From NAK82 sp049969215 (GTDB lineage Bacteria > Chloroflexota > Anaerolineae > 4572-78 > NAK82), in the NCBI GenBank assembly GCA_049969215.1, contig JBMFPH010000007.1:1-37066 (forward strand): 37,066 bases of DNA, given 5' to 3'. The notes under the pieces were generated by a model. That model saw only the letters and a list, made by a program, of their open reading frames with translations, was not told the DNA's origin and did no database searches. The translations under genes were made by a program, and so were the position numbers. Position 1 is the first letter of the stretch, and each line of letters begins with the position of its first letter. Positions 24,565 to 32,416 of the stretch are shown here, piece after piece.

Positions 24565-26651
24565 TTGACAGGCGCGAACGCTACGATACCATCATTACGG
24601 GATCGCTGGTCACAGCCTTGGTGGTGCTGGCTTGTGTGATCAGCGGTATCGGCGTGTATTTGTCCCTGCGCATAGCGCCATTGTACCAGATGCACGCCTC
24701 TGTCGTGGCAGTAATTTCAACACCTACTCCTCTTGCCCTACCTATACAGATGTCACCCCATTCCCCCACGATGCTGTCAGCCGTCATGGAAGGGAAAGGA
24801 TCTTCGTCGTTGAGCGGACAGCCTGAGAGCGTCGGCTTGACAACGGAACAGTTGCTAAGCCAGGTTGAGATTCCAGTGCGTGACCGCCTGGAATTGGCGC
24901 AGCGTCTGAAGCTGTCCGATGTACCTATTCCATCCGTTGTCAACTCGGTGACACCTGTTTATCGTTTGGGTGAGCAGCACAGCTTCTGCGTCCTGGATAG
25001 TGACGCGGTACGATACACTTGGGCGGTTGCTACGCTGCGCTACGTGGGTGATCATAGCTATTGGTGGGTGCAGGATGGTCACTATGTAAGCGACGAAGCC
25101 ATAGCGGCATCGGCACAGGAGTTCGAACAGCATATTTACCCTACAAACCGTGACTTCTTCGGCAATGAGTGGAGCCCAGGTGTGGACAATGATCCTCGTA
25201 TCCACATTTTTTTAGGTGATGTGCCTGGTGTGAGTGGGTATTTTTACAGCGCCAATGAGTATTCCCGCCTGATCAACCCGTGTAGTAACGAGAAGGAAAT
25301 GTTCTATATCAACATCAACGCCGTGTCGCCGGCCAGCGAGGATCTCTATGTCACCTTGGCGCACGAGTTCCAACATATGATCCATTGGCATCATGATGCC
25401 AACGAGGAAACGTGGGTCAACGAGGGATTGTCCAATTTGGCGGTGGAGCTCAACAAATATGGCACGGCCGATATCACCTATGCGTTCAGTCAGCAGCCTG
25501 ATACCCAATTGAATACTTGGGCAGAAGCGCCTGAACATACCTTTCCCCACTACGCCGCCAGTTATCTCTTCATGAGCTACTTCCTGGAACGCTTTGGTGA
25601 GGAGATCATGCGTGAGGTGGTAGCTGAGCCGGAAAATGGGATCGCCGGCTTCAACGCCGCTCTGGCACGTGCGCAACAGCCGTACCGCTTTGATGACGTT
25701 TTCGCCGACTGGGTGGTTGCTAACTACTTGGACGATCCTGCAATCGGGCAAGGGAAATGGGCCTATCGCCATCTGGATCCGCAGCCAGTAAAGATCGAGG
25801 CAGAGTATAGCAACTATCCTATCGAGGTGAGTGGCCAAGTCGGCCAATATGCCACCGATTACTTCAAATTCTCCGGCGCAGGAGATCTGACGATTGATTT
25901 CGAAGGCATTAAGCAGGTCAGAATTGCACCTAATGAGCCTCATAGCGGCATCTTTCAATGGTGGTCGAACCGGGGTGACGACTCGGATACGACGCTGACG
26001 CGTTCTTTTGATCTCTCCCATGTGACCGAAGCGACCCTGGAATTCTGGATTTGGTACGACATCGAAGCAGGTTGGGATTTTGCGTATGTCGAAGTGTCCG
26101 ATGATGGGGGAAAGACATGGACCATCTTGCCCGGTCGTTACACCCGCACAGATAATCCCAGTGGTAACAGCTTTGGCGCGGCATGGACTGGGATCTCAGG
26201 GGACGGTGAGGTGTCTCAATGGGTGCACGAACAGGTGGATTTGAGCCCATACGTAGGACGTCCGGTACTGGTTCGGTTTGAATACATTACGGATGATGCG
26301 GTAAGTCGCGCGGGTCTTATGTTAGATGACATCGCTATTCCTCAGATTGGCTATTTTGACGATATCGAGGCCGGAGATGGAGGCTGGGTGGCTCGTGGAT
26401 TCGTACGCGTCGACAACGTATTGCCACAACGCTACTTAGTCCAAGTCATCCAACAAAAGGGAGATGCCGCGGAGGTTCAACGCATATCCCTTGATCAGGA
26501 TAACCGCGGCCGATTGACGCTTCACGGAATGGGTGAGGCATTTTCCGAAGCGGTGTTAGCCGTAAGTGGGGTAACCCCTTTCACAACGGAGCCAGCTCCT
26601 TACCGTATTCGTGCCAGCTTGGTATCACTTCCTGACGAGATACAGAATTGA
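24561..26651 (+). CDS. Membrane-anchored zinc metalloprotease, immune-inhibitor-A-like
   Basis: A 696-residue protein. One N-terminal membrane helix (about 12-35) anchors it outside the cell. The peptidase core has the zinc motif HEFQH (268-272) and a likely third ligand Glu288 in WVNEGLS, a gluzincin-like arrangement. The C-terminal half (about 455-590) resembles the beta-sandwich of immune inhibitor A / MAM-type domains (TLEFWIWYDIEAGWDFAYVEVS and GLMLDDIAIP). Substrate unknown; extracellular protein breakdown is likely. GTG at 24561 overlaps the upstream stop by 4 bases (GTGA), tying its translation to the third lipoprotein. Confidence 0.88.
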   Translation: MIDRRERYDTIITGSLVTALVVLACVISGIGVYLSLRIAPLYQMHASVVAVISTPTPLALPIQMSPHSPTMLSAVMEGKGSSSLSGQPESVGLTTEQLLSQVEIPVRDRLELAQRLKLSDVPIPSVVNSVTPVYRLGEQHSFCVLDSDAVRYTWAVATLRYVGDHSYWWVQDGHYVSDEAIAASAQEFEQHIYPTNRDFFGNEWSPGVDNDPRIHIFLGDVPGVSGYFYSANEYSRLINPCSNEKEMFYININAVSPASEDLYVTLAHEFQHMIHWHHDANEETWVNEGLSNLAVELNKYGTADITYAFSQQPDTQLNTWAEAPEHTFPHYAASYLFMSYFLERFGEEIMREVVAEPENGIAGFNAALARAQQPYRFDDVFADWVVANYLDDPAIGQGKWAYRHLDPQPVKIEAEYSNYPIEVSGQVGQYATDYFKFSGAGDLTIDFEGIKQVRIAPNEPHSGIFQWWSNRGDDSDTTLTRSFDLSHVTEATLEFWIWYDIEAGWDFAYVEVSDDGGKTWTILPGRYTRTDNPSGNSFGAAWTGISGDGEVSQWVHEQVDLSPYVGRPVLVRFEYITDDAVSRAGLMLDDIAIPQIGYFDDIEAGDGGWVARGFVRVDNVLPQRYLVQVIQQKGDAAEVQRISLDQDNRGRLTLHGMGEAFSEAVLAVSGVTPFTTEPAPYRIRASLVSLPDEIQN

Positions 26652-27391
26652 CACTCAAGCTCTCCATCATCGTTCCCGTTTATAATGAAATTGCCACCCT
26701 GCGTGAGATCCTGAGCCGTGTACGACGGGTGGATGTAGCGGTGTGGGTCGACTTTGGCCCATATAGCTACCTTGAACAACCCATCCGCTTAGAGAAAGAG
26801 ATCATCGTGGTAGACGACGGTTCACAGGATGGCTCACGTGAGGTCATCCAAAGTGAAGAAGCGGCCGGCCGTATTCGCGCCTTCTATCACGCCCATAATC
26901 AAGGCAAAGGAGCAGCTGTACGCACAGGTTTACAACATGCCACTGGCGACTTTATCGTGATACAGGATGCCGATTTGGAATATGACCCCCGTGAGTATCG
27001 TATCCTTCTACAACCCCTGCTAGAGGGACGTGCTCACGTTGTCTACGGGTCGCGCTTCCGCGGGGGACCCACCAAAGCGATGTTTTTTGCTCATATGTTG
27101 GGCAATCGCTTTCTTACCCTGGTGACAAACATCTTGTACGACTCGATTATCACCGACATGGAGACGGGCTATAAGTGTTTTCGTGCAGATGTAGTGCGCA
27201 ACATCCCGCTCCGGGCGCGTGGGTTCGAGTTCGAACCGGAGATCACGGCCAAGGTGCTCAAGCGAGGCTACCGCATCTATGAAGTGCCGATTTCATACAC
27301 TGGGCGCGAATTTCACGAGGGCAAGAAGATCAGCTGGCGTGACGGTTTTATGGCGTTGTGGACTCTCATTAAACATCGCTTTGTGGATTGA
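26648..27391 (+). CDS. Family 2 glycosyltransferase, DPM1-like
   Basis: A 247-residue GT-A enzyme. N-terminal SIIVPVYNE, nucleotide-binding VDDGSQDGS, the metal-binding DxD in IQDADLEYDP, and the YKCFR region typical of dolichol/polyprenol-phosphate sugar transferases are visible. It lacks the C-terminal membrane helices found in ArnC/GtrB-type relatives, so it is a soluble or peripheral enzyme. It probably charges a lipid carrier with a sugar for envelope glycosylation; the Thr-rich stalks upstream could be O-glycosylation targets (inference). TTG at 26648 overlaps the upstream stop (TTGA); no ATG lies near. Confidence 0.9.
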   Translation: MTLKLSIIVPVYNEIATLREILSRVRRVDVAVWVDFGPYSYLEQPIRLEKEIIVVDDGSQDGSREVIQSEEAAGRIRAFYHAHNQGKGAAVRTGLQHATGDFIVIQDADLEYDPREYRILLQPLLEGRAHVVYGSRFRGGPTKAMFFAHMLGNRFLTLVTNILYDSIITDMETGYKCFRADVVRNIPLRARGFEFEPEITAKVLKRGYRIYEVPISYTGREFHEGKKISWRDGFMALWTLIKHRFVD

Positions 27392-27393
27392 GC

Positions 27394-28347
27394 ATGGTCC
27401 AGTCTGTCGCAGTGCTGGGCAATCCGGTATTGGACTACGTGCTCCAGATGGAGCAACTGCCGTTAGCATCTGAGACGCGCCAGGAAGTGCAGGCACTTAG
27501 CGCGGGCCCAGGTGGTGCTGCTAACGTCCTAATTGGAGCTGCGCGTCTGGGTTTGCGCGTCCAGGCACTTGGAGCAGTAGGGGATGATGGCGTGGGCCGA
27601 CGCCTGCTCCATTGGCTTGATACGGAGGGGGTGGACACGCGTACTCTTCTCAAGCTGCCTGGCAAGCGCACACCGCGCGTGTTTATACTAACCACATCCC
27701 AGGGAAAGCGAATATTTCTAGGCTACCACCCGAAGCTCAAGGCTCTCTCAAACCTGCCGGCAGATTGGCAAGGCGCCATCTCTCGGGCAGCCGCTTTCTA
27801 CTGCGATGGCTGGAGCTGCAGCAGCTTGGGCATATCTCTGGTGCTCCAGGCAATTCAGCAAGCACATACGGCGAGCGTAGCAGTCTTCTTCGACCCAGGG
27901 CCACAGGTACACTCTTGTCCTGCCGGACAGCTGGCCCACATATTGCACAACACCACTGTACTGACACTCACCGAAGAAGAGGCACGTGCCCTCCTTCCGG
28001 GTGACCTCGCATTGCCGGATCTGGCGTCTGCCCTGCGAGAGCGCGGCCCACAGTTGGTGGTCATAAAACGCGGCGCTCAGGGATGCTTCATCCAGTATGA
28101 TGACGAGGCGGTACTCCATCCTGGTTTTGTTGTGCCGGTGTGCGATACCACAGCTGCCGGTGATGCTGTCTCTGCAGCTTTGTTATGGGGTTGGTTGCGC
28201 CGCTGCGAGCTGCCGCAGCTGGCAGCTTTATTGAACGCTGCCGGCGCCGTTGTGGTGCAACGCCTGGGTGGAGGTCTCAATATGCCACACCTTAGCGAGA
28301 TCAAAACCCTGTTGCAGCAGTATGGAAAGGCCACAGATTTCGTGTGA
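27394..28347 (+). CDS. PfkB-family carbohydrate/nucleoside kinase
   Basis: A 317-residue ribokinase-fold kinase. Signature 1 is visible as GPGGAANVLIGAARLG, and signature 2 as DTTAAGDAVSAALLWG with catalytic Asp257; the usual DTxGAGD has Ala for the first Gly of the anion hole, which may alter phosphate binding. It phosphorylates a sugar or nucleoside that cannot be named from sequence. ATG at 27394 is used; TTG at 27388 would give the same 4-base overlap with the upstream stop as at neighbouring junctions and is possible. Confidence 0.88.
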   Translation: MVQSVAVLGNPVLDYVLQMEQLPLASETRQEVQALSAGPGGAANVLIGAARLGLRVQALGAVGDDGVGRRLLHWLDTEGVDTRTLLKLPGKRTPRVFILTTSQGKRIFLGYHPKLKALSNLPADWQGAISRAAAFYCDGWSCSSLGISLVLQAIQQAHTASVAVFFDPGPQVHSCPAGQLAHILHNTTVLTLTEEEARALLPGDLALPDLASALRERGPQLVVIKRGAQGCFIQYDDEAVLHPGFVVPVCDTTAAGDAVSAALLWGWLRRCELPQLAALLNAAGAVVVQRLGGGLNMPHLSEIKTLLQQYGKATDFV

Positions 28348-29078
28348 GAGCACAGAACATCGATCTGCATACTCGGTTCAATCCAGAAAACAACGTAACC
28401 ACCCGAATAGAACATCGTATCGAGGTAGTGCTTCCGACGGCAGGGGTGTTGGTAGTTGCTGCCTACATTGCAGCACAAATGCTCTCCGATCTCATGAGCT
28501 TGAAAATTGCCTACGTGGCTTCCTTCAGTGTGGATGCCGGCACCTTCATCTATCCTTTTACCTTTACATTGCGCGATCTAGTCCACAAGTTGTTGGGCAA
28601 ACGCTATGCACGTATCATTATCCTCACCGCTGGCATGATCAACCTAGTGATGGCAGGTTGCCTGGCCTTTGCCGCCTGGCTTCCCGCTGACCCTACCTGG
28701 CCACTGCAGGCTGCATTTGCGTCTGTCTTGGCACCCACTTGGCGCATCGTCATCGCCAGCATAATCGCTGAAGTCATTGCCGAGCTGATCGACACCGAGG
28801 TGTACAGCTTGTGGGTGCGATATGTGACCCGGCGTGTGCAATGGTCACGTGTGCTGGCCAGTAACGCAATCAGCATACCGGTCGACAGCTTGGTTTTCGT
28901 CTGGTGCGCTTTCGGCCAGTGGGGCGGGTTACTGCCAAGTGGCTTGCCCGACGCCACAGTATGGGCAATTTTCTGGGCCAATGTGTTCCTCAAGGGTGCG
29001 GTCACATTGGTGAGCTTACCCGGCATCTACGTGGTGCCAGAGCGGAGAGACGTAAGGGATGTATCTCCGGCGCTCTGA
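28344..29078 (+). CDS. Queuosine precursor transporter, YhhQ/VUT family
   Basis: A 244-residue membrane protein with about six hydrophobic segments. The family pattern is visible: AAYIAAQMLSDLMSLKI, VDAGTFIYPFTFTLRDLVHKLLG with the conserved aromatic/Thr and Asp residues, and ELIDTEVYSLW. YhhQ-type carriers import queuosine precursors (preQ0/preQ1/queuine) for tRNA modification. The GTG at 28344 overlaps the stop of the kinase gene (GTGA). No other queuosine gene is in the window. Confidence 0.88.
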   Translation: MRAQNIDLHTRFNPENNVTTRIEHRIEVVLPTAGVLVVAAYIAAQMLSDLMSLKIAYVASFSVDAGTFIYPFTFTLRDLVHKLLGKRYARIIILTAGMINLVMAGCLAFAAWLPADPTWPLQAAFASVLAPTWRIVIASIIAEVIAELIDTEVYSLWVRYVTRRVQWSRVLASNAISIPVDSLVFVWCAFGQWGGLLPSGLPDATVWAIFWANVFLKGAVTLVSLPGIYVVPERRDVRDVSPAL

Positions 29079-29206
29079 TCGGTGAGCCTTTGATAGCATT
29101 GCTTCGCTACGATTGCAGGAAAGAACAAGGTCTAGAAGCTGCTGAGTAATTCTGCGCAAAAGTCTGGGCAGTTGCAGAGCTTTTTCAGGCATCTTTAGCC
29201 AGGCAC

Positions 29207-29235
29207 TTGCCATAAATAAGGGATTGTGGTATAAT
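29207..29235 (+). promoter_or_regulatory. Promoter of the receiver-domain gene
   Basis: TTGCCA (29207-29212), 17 bases, TATAAT (29230-29235), with an extended -10 TG (TGGTATAAT). It lies 31 bases before the start at 29266 and is among the strongest promoter matches in the window. Confidence 0.82.
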
Positions 29236-29265
29236 TTTGATTAGGCTGACACAAGGAGACCTGCA

Positions 29266-29709
29266 ATGCCCGATATACTTTGTGCGGAGTATGATCACAG
29301 CTGTCGCGAATTCATCGCCTTCGTCTTGCGGCAAGCTGGATATCAGGTTTTTGAAGCCTCGAACGGCGCTCAGGCGGTGCAGATCGTCCGAGAGGAATCG
29401 GTTGACCTGGCAATCCTTGAGGTGCGCTTGCCGATGCTCACCGGCTATCAGGCTGCCCGCCTGATCTGCAAGAATTCGCCCCGTACCTTGATTATGTTCG
29501 TCAGTGCACGTGGGCTCCCTTACGAAGTGCAAAAGGCATTCGATTGTGCCCCTACAGTGGTGGACTATCTTACTAAGCCTGTCACCGCAGCTCAGCTGGT
29601 GCAGCGCGTAGAATCGGTGCTTCGTGTGGCAGGTTCCTATGGAGCCCGCGTGGTGCGCCAAGAGAGCCTTGCACGACCCGACCTGGTCTATGTGCGCCTG
29701 CGGCCTTGA
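29266..29709 (+). CDS. Stand-alone receiver-domain protein with Glu at the phosphorylation site
   Basis: A 147-residue protein with the CheY-like receiver fold over about 1-120. The beta3 segment reads LAILEVRLP, placing Glu52 where response regulators carry the phosphorylated Asp. The N-terminal acidic pair is altered to E8-Y9, while S80 and K104 (LTKPV) are kept. Glu at this place usually mimics the phosphorylated state, so the protein may be constitutively active or signal by binding alone. The C-terminal tail of about 25 residues shows no output domain, and no histidine kinase gene is near. AAGGAG precedes the ATG. Confidence 0.88.
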   Translation: MPDILCAEYDHSCREFIAFVLRQAGYQVFEASNGAQAVQIVREESVDLAILEVRLPMLTGYQAARLICKNSPRTLIMFVSARGLPYEVQKAFDCAPTVVDYLTKPVTAAQLVQRVESVLRVAGSYGARVVRQESLARPDLVYVRLRP

Positions 29710-29847
29710 GCGCGTTGTGTGCCAAGACGTTTCCATGACGCCGTAGCTCGTGGTCGCTTGGTTCAGGGTGTCTAGAAACCTACAGGGGCTTCTCTGTGCG
29801 CCTTGGACCTCTTACCCCACACAATCCCATATGTCATAGGATCCGAC

Positions 29848-31098
29848 ATGGCAGTAATCGAGACCAAAGCCCAACCTTCTTGGATTCCCACACGCCAGAA
29901 GCTGATAACAACTGCAGCATACTATGCCGCGTTTACTGGGCTCGGATTGGGAGTTGCCGCAATCGGTCCGACCCTGCCCGGTCTAGCACAACATACGCAT
30001 GCCCATTTAGATGAAATCAGTTTCCTGTTCACCGCTCATAGTACAGGCTACCTATTGGGATGCCTGCTCGCTGGGCACGTTTACGATCGCGTGCATGGGC
30101 ATCCAGTTATGGTGCTTATGCTGACCGCTATGGCGGCGACAATGTTCTTGGTTCCATTGATGTCACTCTTGTGGCTGCTGACATTGGTGATCTTCCTTTT
30201 GGGTCTCTCCGGCAGCATCTTGGACGTAGGTGGGAATACGTTGCTGGTGTGGATACACCAGGATAAAGTTGGCCCCTATATGAACGGACTCCACGCCTTC
30301 TTTGGAGTCGGTACGGTCATTGCGCCGGTCGTTATCGCTTTGCTGGTGCAGCTGAGCGGGGATATCGTATGGCCCTATTGGGCGCTGGCTCTCTATTTGC
30401 TTCCGATTGCCATATGGCTAACACGCCTCCCATCGCCCGTGCACGTGCAGAACCAGGACAATGCCCCCGCGCGGATCTCAGATTATCCGCTGGTAGCACT
30501 GATTGTGCTGCTGTTCATCCTCTATGTAGGAACCGAGTTTGCAATGGGGGGATGGCTGTATTCGTACGCCATTGCGATGAAACTGGCAGACACGGTCTCT
30601 GCTGCTTATCTCACCTCGGTGTTCTGGGGAGCGTTCACCTTTGCCCGGTTACTGGGCGTGCCGATCAGTATGCATATCCGGCCGCGCTATATCCTTCTAG
30701 GTGACTTTGCCACCGCCATGCTGGGTGTCGCGCTGATCTTGATCTGGTCCGATTCCAGCCTTGCACTGTGGGTGGGCAGCGTGTTAACCGGTTTTGGTAT
30801 GGCCTCGATCATCCCCGTGATACTCTCCCTGGCAGAGCGGCGCATGGTGATCACGGGCCGTGTGACTAGCTTTTTCTTCGCTGGCGGTTCGGTGGGAGGT
30901 ATGACGTTACCATGGCTTATCGGTCAATTCTTTGAGCCACTTGGCCCACCCGTAGCTATGTGGGGCATCCTGCTCAGTTTGATGGCGGCAACCCTGGTCC
31001 TTCTGGTGATACTCAAAACCACCCGCGTGAAAGCTGTACCTATCCAGAGCATCTCATCCAGCGTTTCCACCCAACCTACCGCCTCTCATGATAGCTAG
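29848..31098 (+). CDS. MFS transporter, copy 1
   Basis: A 416-residue membrane protein with about 12 predicted helices. It has MFS features (GYLLGCLLAGHVYDRVHG between helices 2 and 3, like motif A) and shares with the next gene the phrases GPTLPGLAQ and RPRYILLGD. The region with a conserved aromatic/glycine pattern resembles FucP/MFSD4-type sugar carriers, but the substrate is unknown. ATG at 29848 is preferred, with AGGA just upstream; a TTG at 29803 is in frame but unsupported. Confidence 0.88.
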   Translation: MAVIETKAQPSWIPTRQKLITTAAYYAAFTGLGLGVAAIGPTLPGLAQHTHAHLDEISFLFTAHSTGYLLGCLLAGHVYDRVHGHPVMVLMLTAMAATMFLVPLMSLLWLLTLVIFLLGLSGSILDVGGNTLLVWIHQDKVGPYMNGLHAFFGVGTVIAPVVIALLVQLSGDIVWPYWALALYLLPIAIWLTRLPSPVHVQNQDNAPARISDYPLVALIVLLFILYVGTEFAMGGWLYSYAIAMKLADTVSAAYLTSVFWGAFTFARLLGVPISMHIRPRYILLGDFATAMLGVALILIWSDSSLALWVGSVLTGFGMASIIPVILSLAERRMVITGRVTSFFFAGGSVGGMTLPWLIGQFFEPLGPPVAMWGILLSLMAATLVLLVILKTTRVKAVPIQSISSSVSTQPTASHDS

Positions 31099-31112
31099 CG
31101 AGGAATCCACCT

Positions 31113-32345
31113 GTGAATCCGAGCAATTTGTTCACTGCTCGCCGGCTTTCTGATCGCAACATAACCATCGCGCAAACAGCCGGCTACTATGGGGGATACT
31201 TTATCATCGGCATGTTTGTGGCCTCGCTGGGACCAACCCTGCCCGGCTTGGCTCAAAACACAGGGAGCTCCGTAAGTGGCATCAGCTTCCTTTTCCTGAC
31301 GCGGTCATTTGGTTATCTGGCAGGGTCTTTACTATGCGGTCGATTGTATGATCGCCTGCCGATCCACACCCTAATGGGGAGCATGCTGCTTATTATCGCG
31401 GCATTGTTGGGCGTGACCCCGCTCATCCCAGCACTCTGGCTGCTCACTCTGGTACAGCTGATTTTGGGGCTGACCGTAAGTACACTCGATGTGGGTGTCA
31501 ACACCTCTTTGATGTGGGTACATCGCGCCAAGTCTGGCGCGTTTATGACCGCTGGACATTTCTTCTTCGGCGCTGGGGGACTGCTGACACCTGTGCTGGT
31601 CACTTACCTGGCTCAGATCAGTGGCGGGATCCGCTGGTCCTACTGGGCCATCGCTTTGCTGGTGCTTCCCTTCGCTCTGTGGGTGTTCATTCTGCCCAAT
31701 CCGACGCGCGCCGTCGAGCGGAGAGAGGCTGACCCGCCGTTGCCCGTCAACCGAATGCTGGTTTTCCTGGTCACCCTGTTTTTATTCCTTTACGTGGGGG
31801 TTGAGAGCAGCTTTGGCGGCTGGATTTTCACCTATGCCCGTACTCTGAAAATGGGAAGCGATACGCTTATTTCGTATTTGAACTCCACGTTTTATGCTGC
31901 GTTCACAGTGGGCTGCTTGATCGCCACTCCCTTGGCAATGCGCTTGAGACCGCGTTATATCCTGCTAGGAGACCTGTTGGGTTGTCTCACTGGCCTGGTA
32001 GTGATCCTGGTACAACCGCAGTCCTTGGTTGCCCTATGGACCGGCACGCTCATTGCGGGTTTGGCGATTGCATCGATCTTTCCGGTAACTTTGGGCTTTG
32101 CAGAACGCCGTTTAGCAATCACCGGCAGCGTCACAGGTTGGTTTTTCGCCGGTGCCGGCGCGGGGGGGATGGTTTTGCCCTGGCTGATCGGCCAGCTGTT
32201 TGAGGTCGTCGGGCCACTTGTGGCCATGTATGGAATGATACTCGATCTTTTGATCGCCCTGGCTGTACTATTTGCTCTGATGCGCTTTGAGCCAGCACGG
32301 AAGAGACAGTATGCCCCGGCATTCGCCCTTCAGGATGGGGAATAG
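31113..32345 (+). CDS. MFS transporter, copy 2
   Basis: A 410-residue paralogue of the upstream transporter, with about 12 membrane helices. Shared stretches include GPTLPGLAQ, ISFLF, RPRYILLGD, and FAERRLAITG with VLPWLIGQ near the C-terminus, so the pair arose by tandem duplication. GTG at 31113 follows the upstream stop by 14 bases with GAGGA upstream, so they are cotranscribed. It converges with gcvPB (71-base gap with only a weak hairpin). Confidence 0.88.
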   Translation: MNPSNLFTARRLSDRNITIAQTAGYYGGYFIIGMFVASLGPTLPGLAQNTGSSVSGISFLFLTRSFGYLAGSLLCGRLYDRLPIHTLMGSMLLIIAALLGVTPLIPALWLLTLVQLILGLTVSTLDVGVNTSLMWVHRAKSGAFMTAGHFFFGAGGLLTPVLVTYLAQISGGIRWSYWAIALLVLPFALWVFILPNPTRAVERREADPPLPVNRMLVFLVTLFLFLYVGVESSFGGWIFTYARTLKMGSDTLISYLNSTFYAAFTVGCLIATPLAMRLRPRYILLGDLLGCLTGLVVILVQPQSLVALWTGTLIAGLAIASIFPVTLGFAERRLAITGSVTGWFFAGAGAGGMVLPWLIGQLFEVVGPLVAMYGMILDLLIALAVLFALMRFEPARKRQYAPAFALQDGE

Positions 32346-32416
32346 CGTGAAACGTCTGGCGACGAGACCGGGGCAGATCTTTTCCATCCACCCCCGGTGC
32401 TGGCTCGGTATAGCTC

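Noticed and set aside
25212..26021. 269-residue minus-strand frame opposite the metalloprotease
   Set aside because: Antisense to conserved catalytic motifs of the protease; no independent support.
32367..32398. Terminator between the second MFS gene and gcvPB
   Set aside because: A 7-bp stem (ACCGGGG/CCCCGGT) exists but has an 18-base loop and no T-tract, too weak to call.
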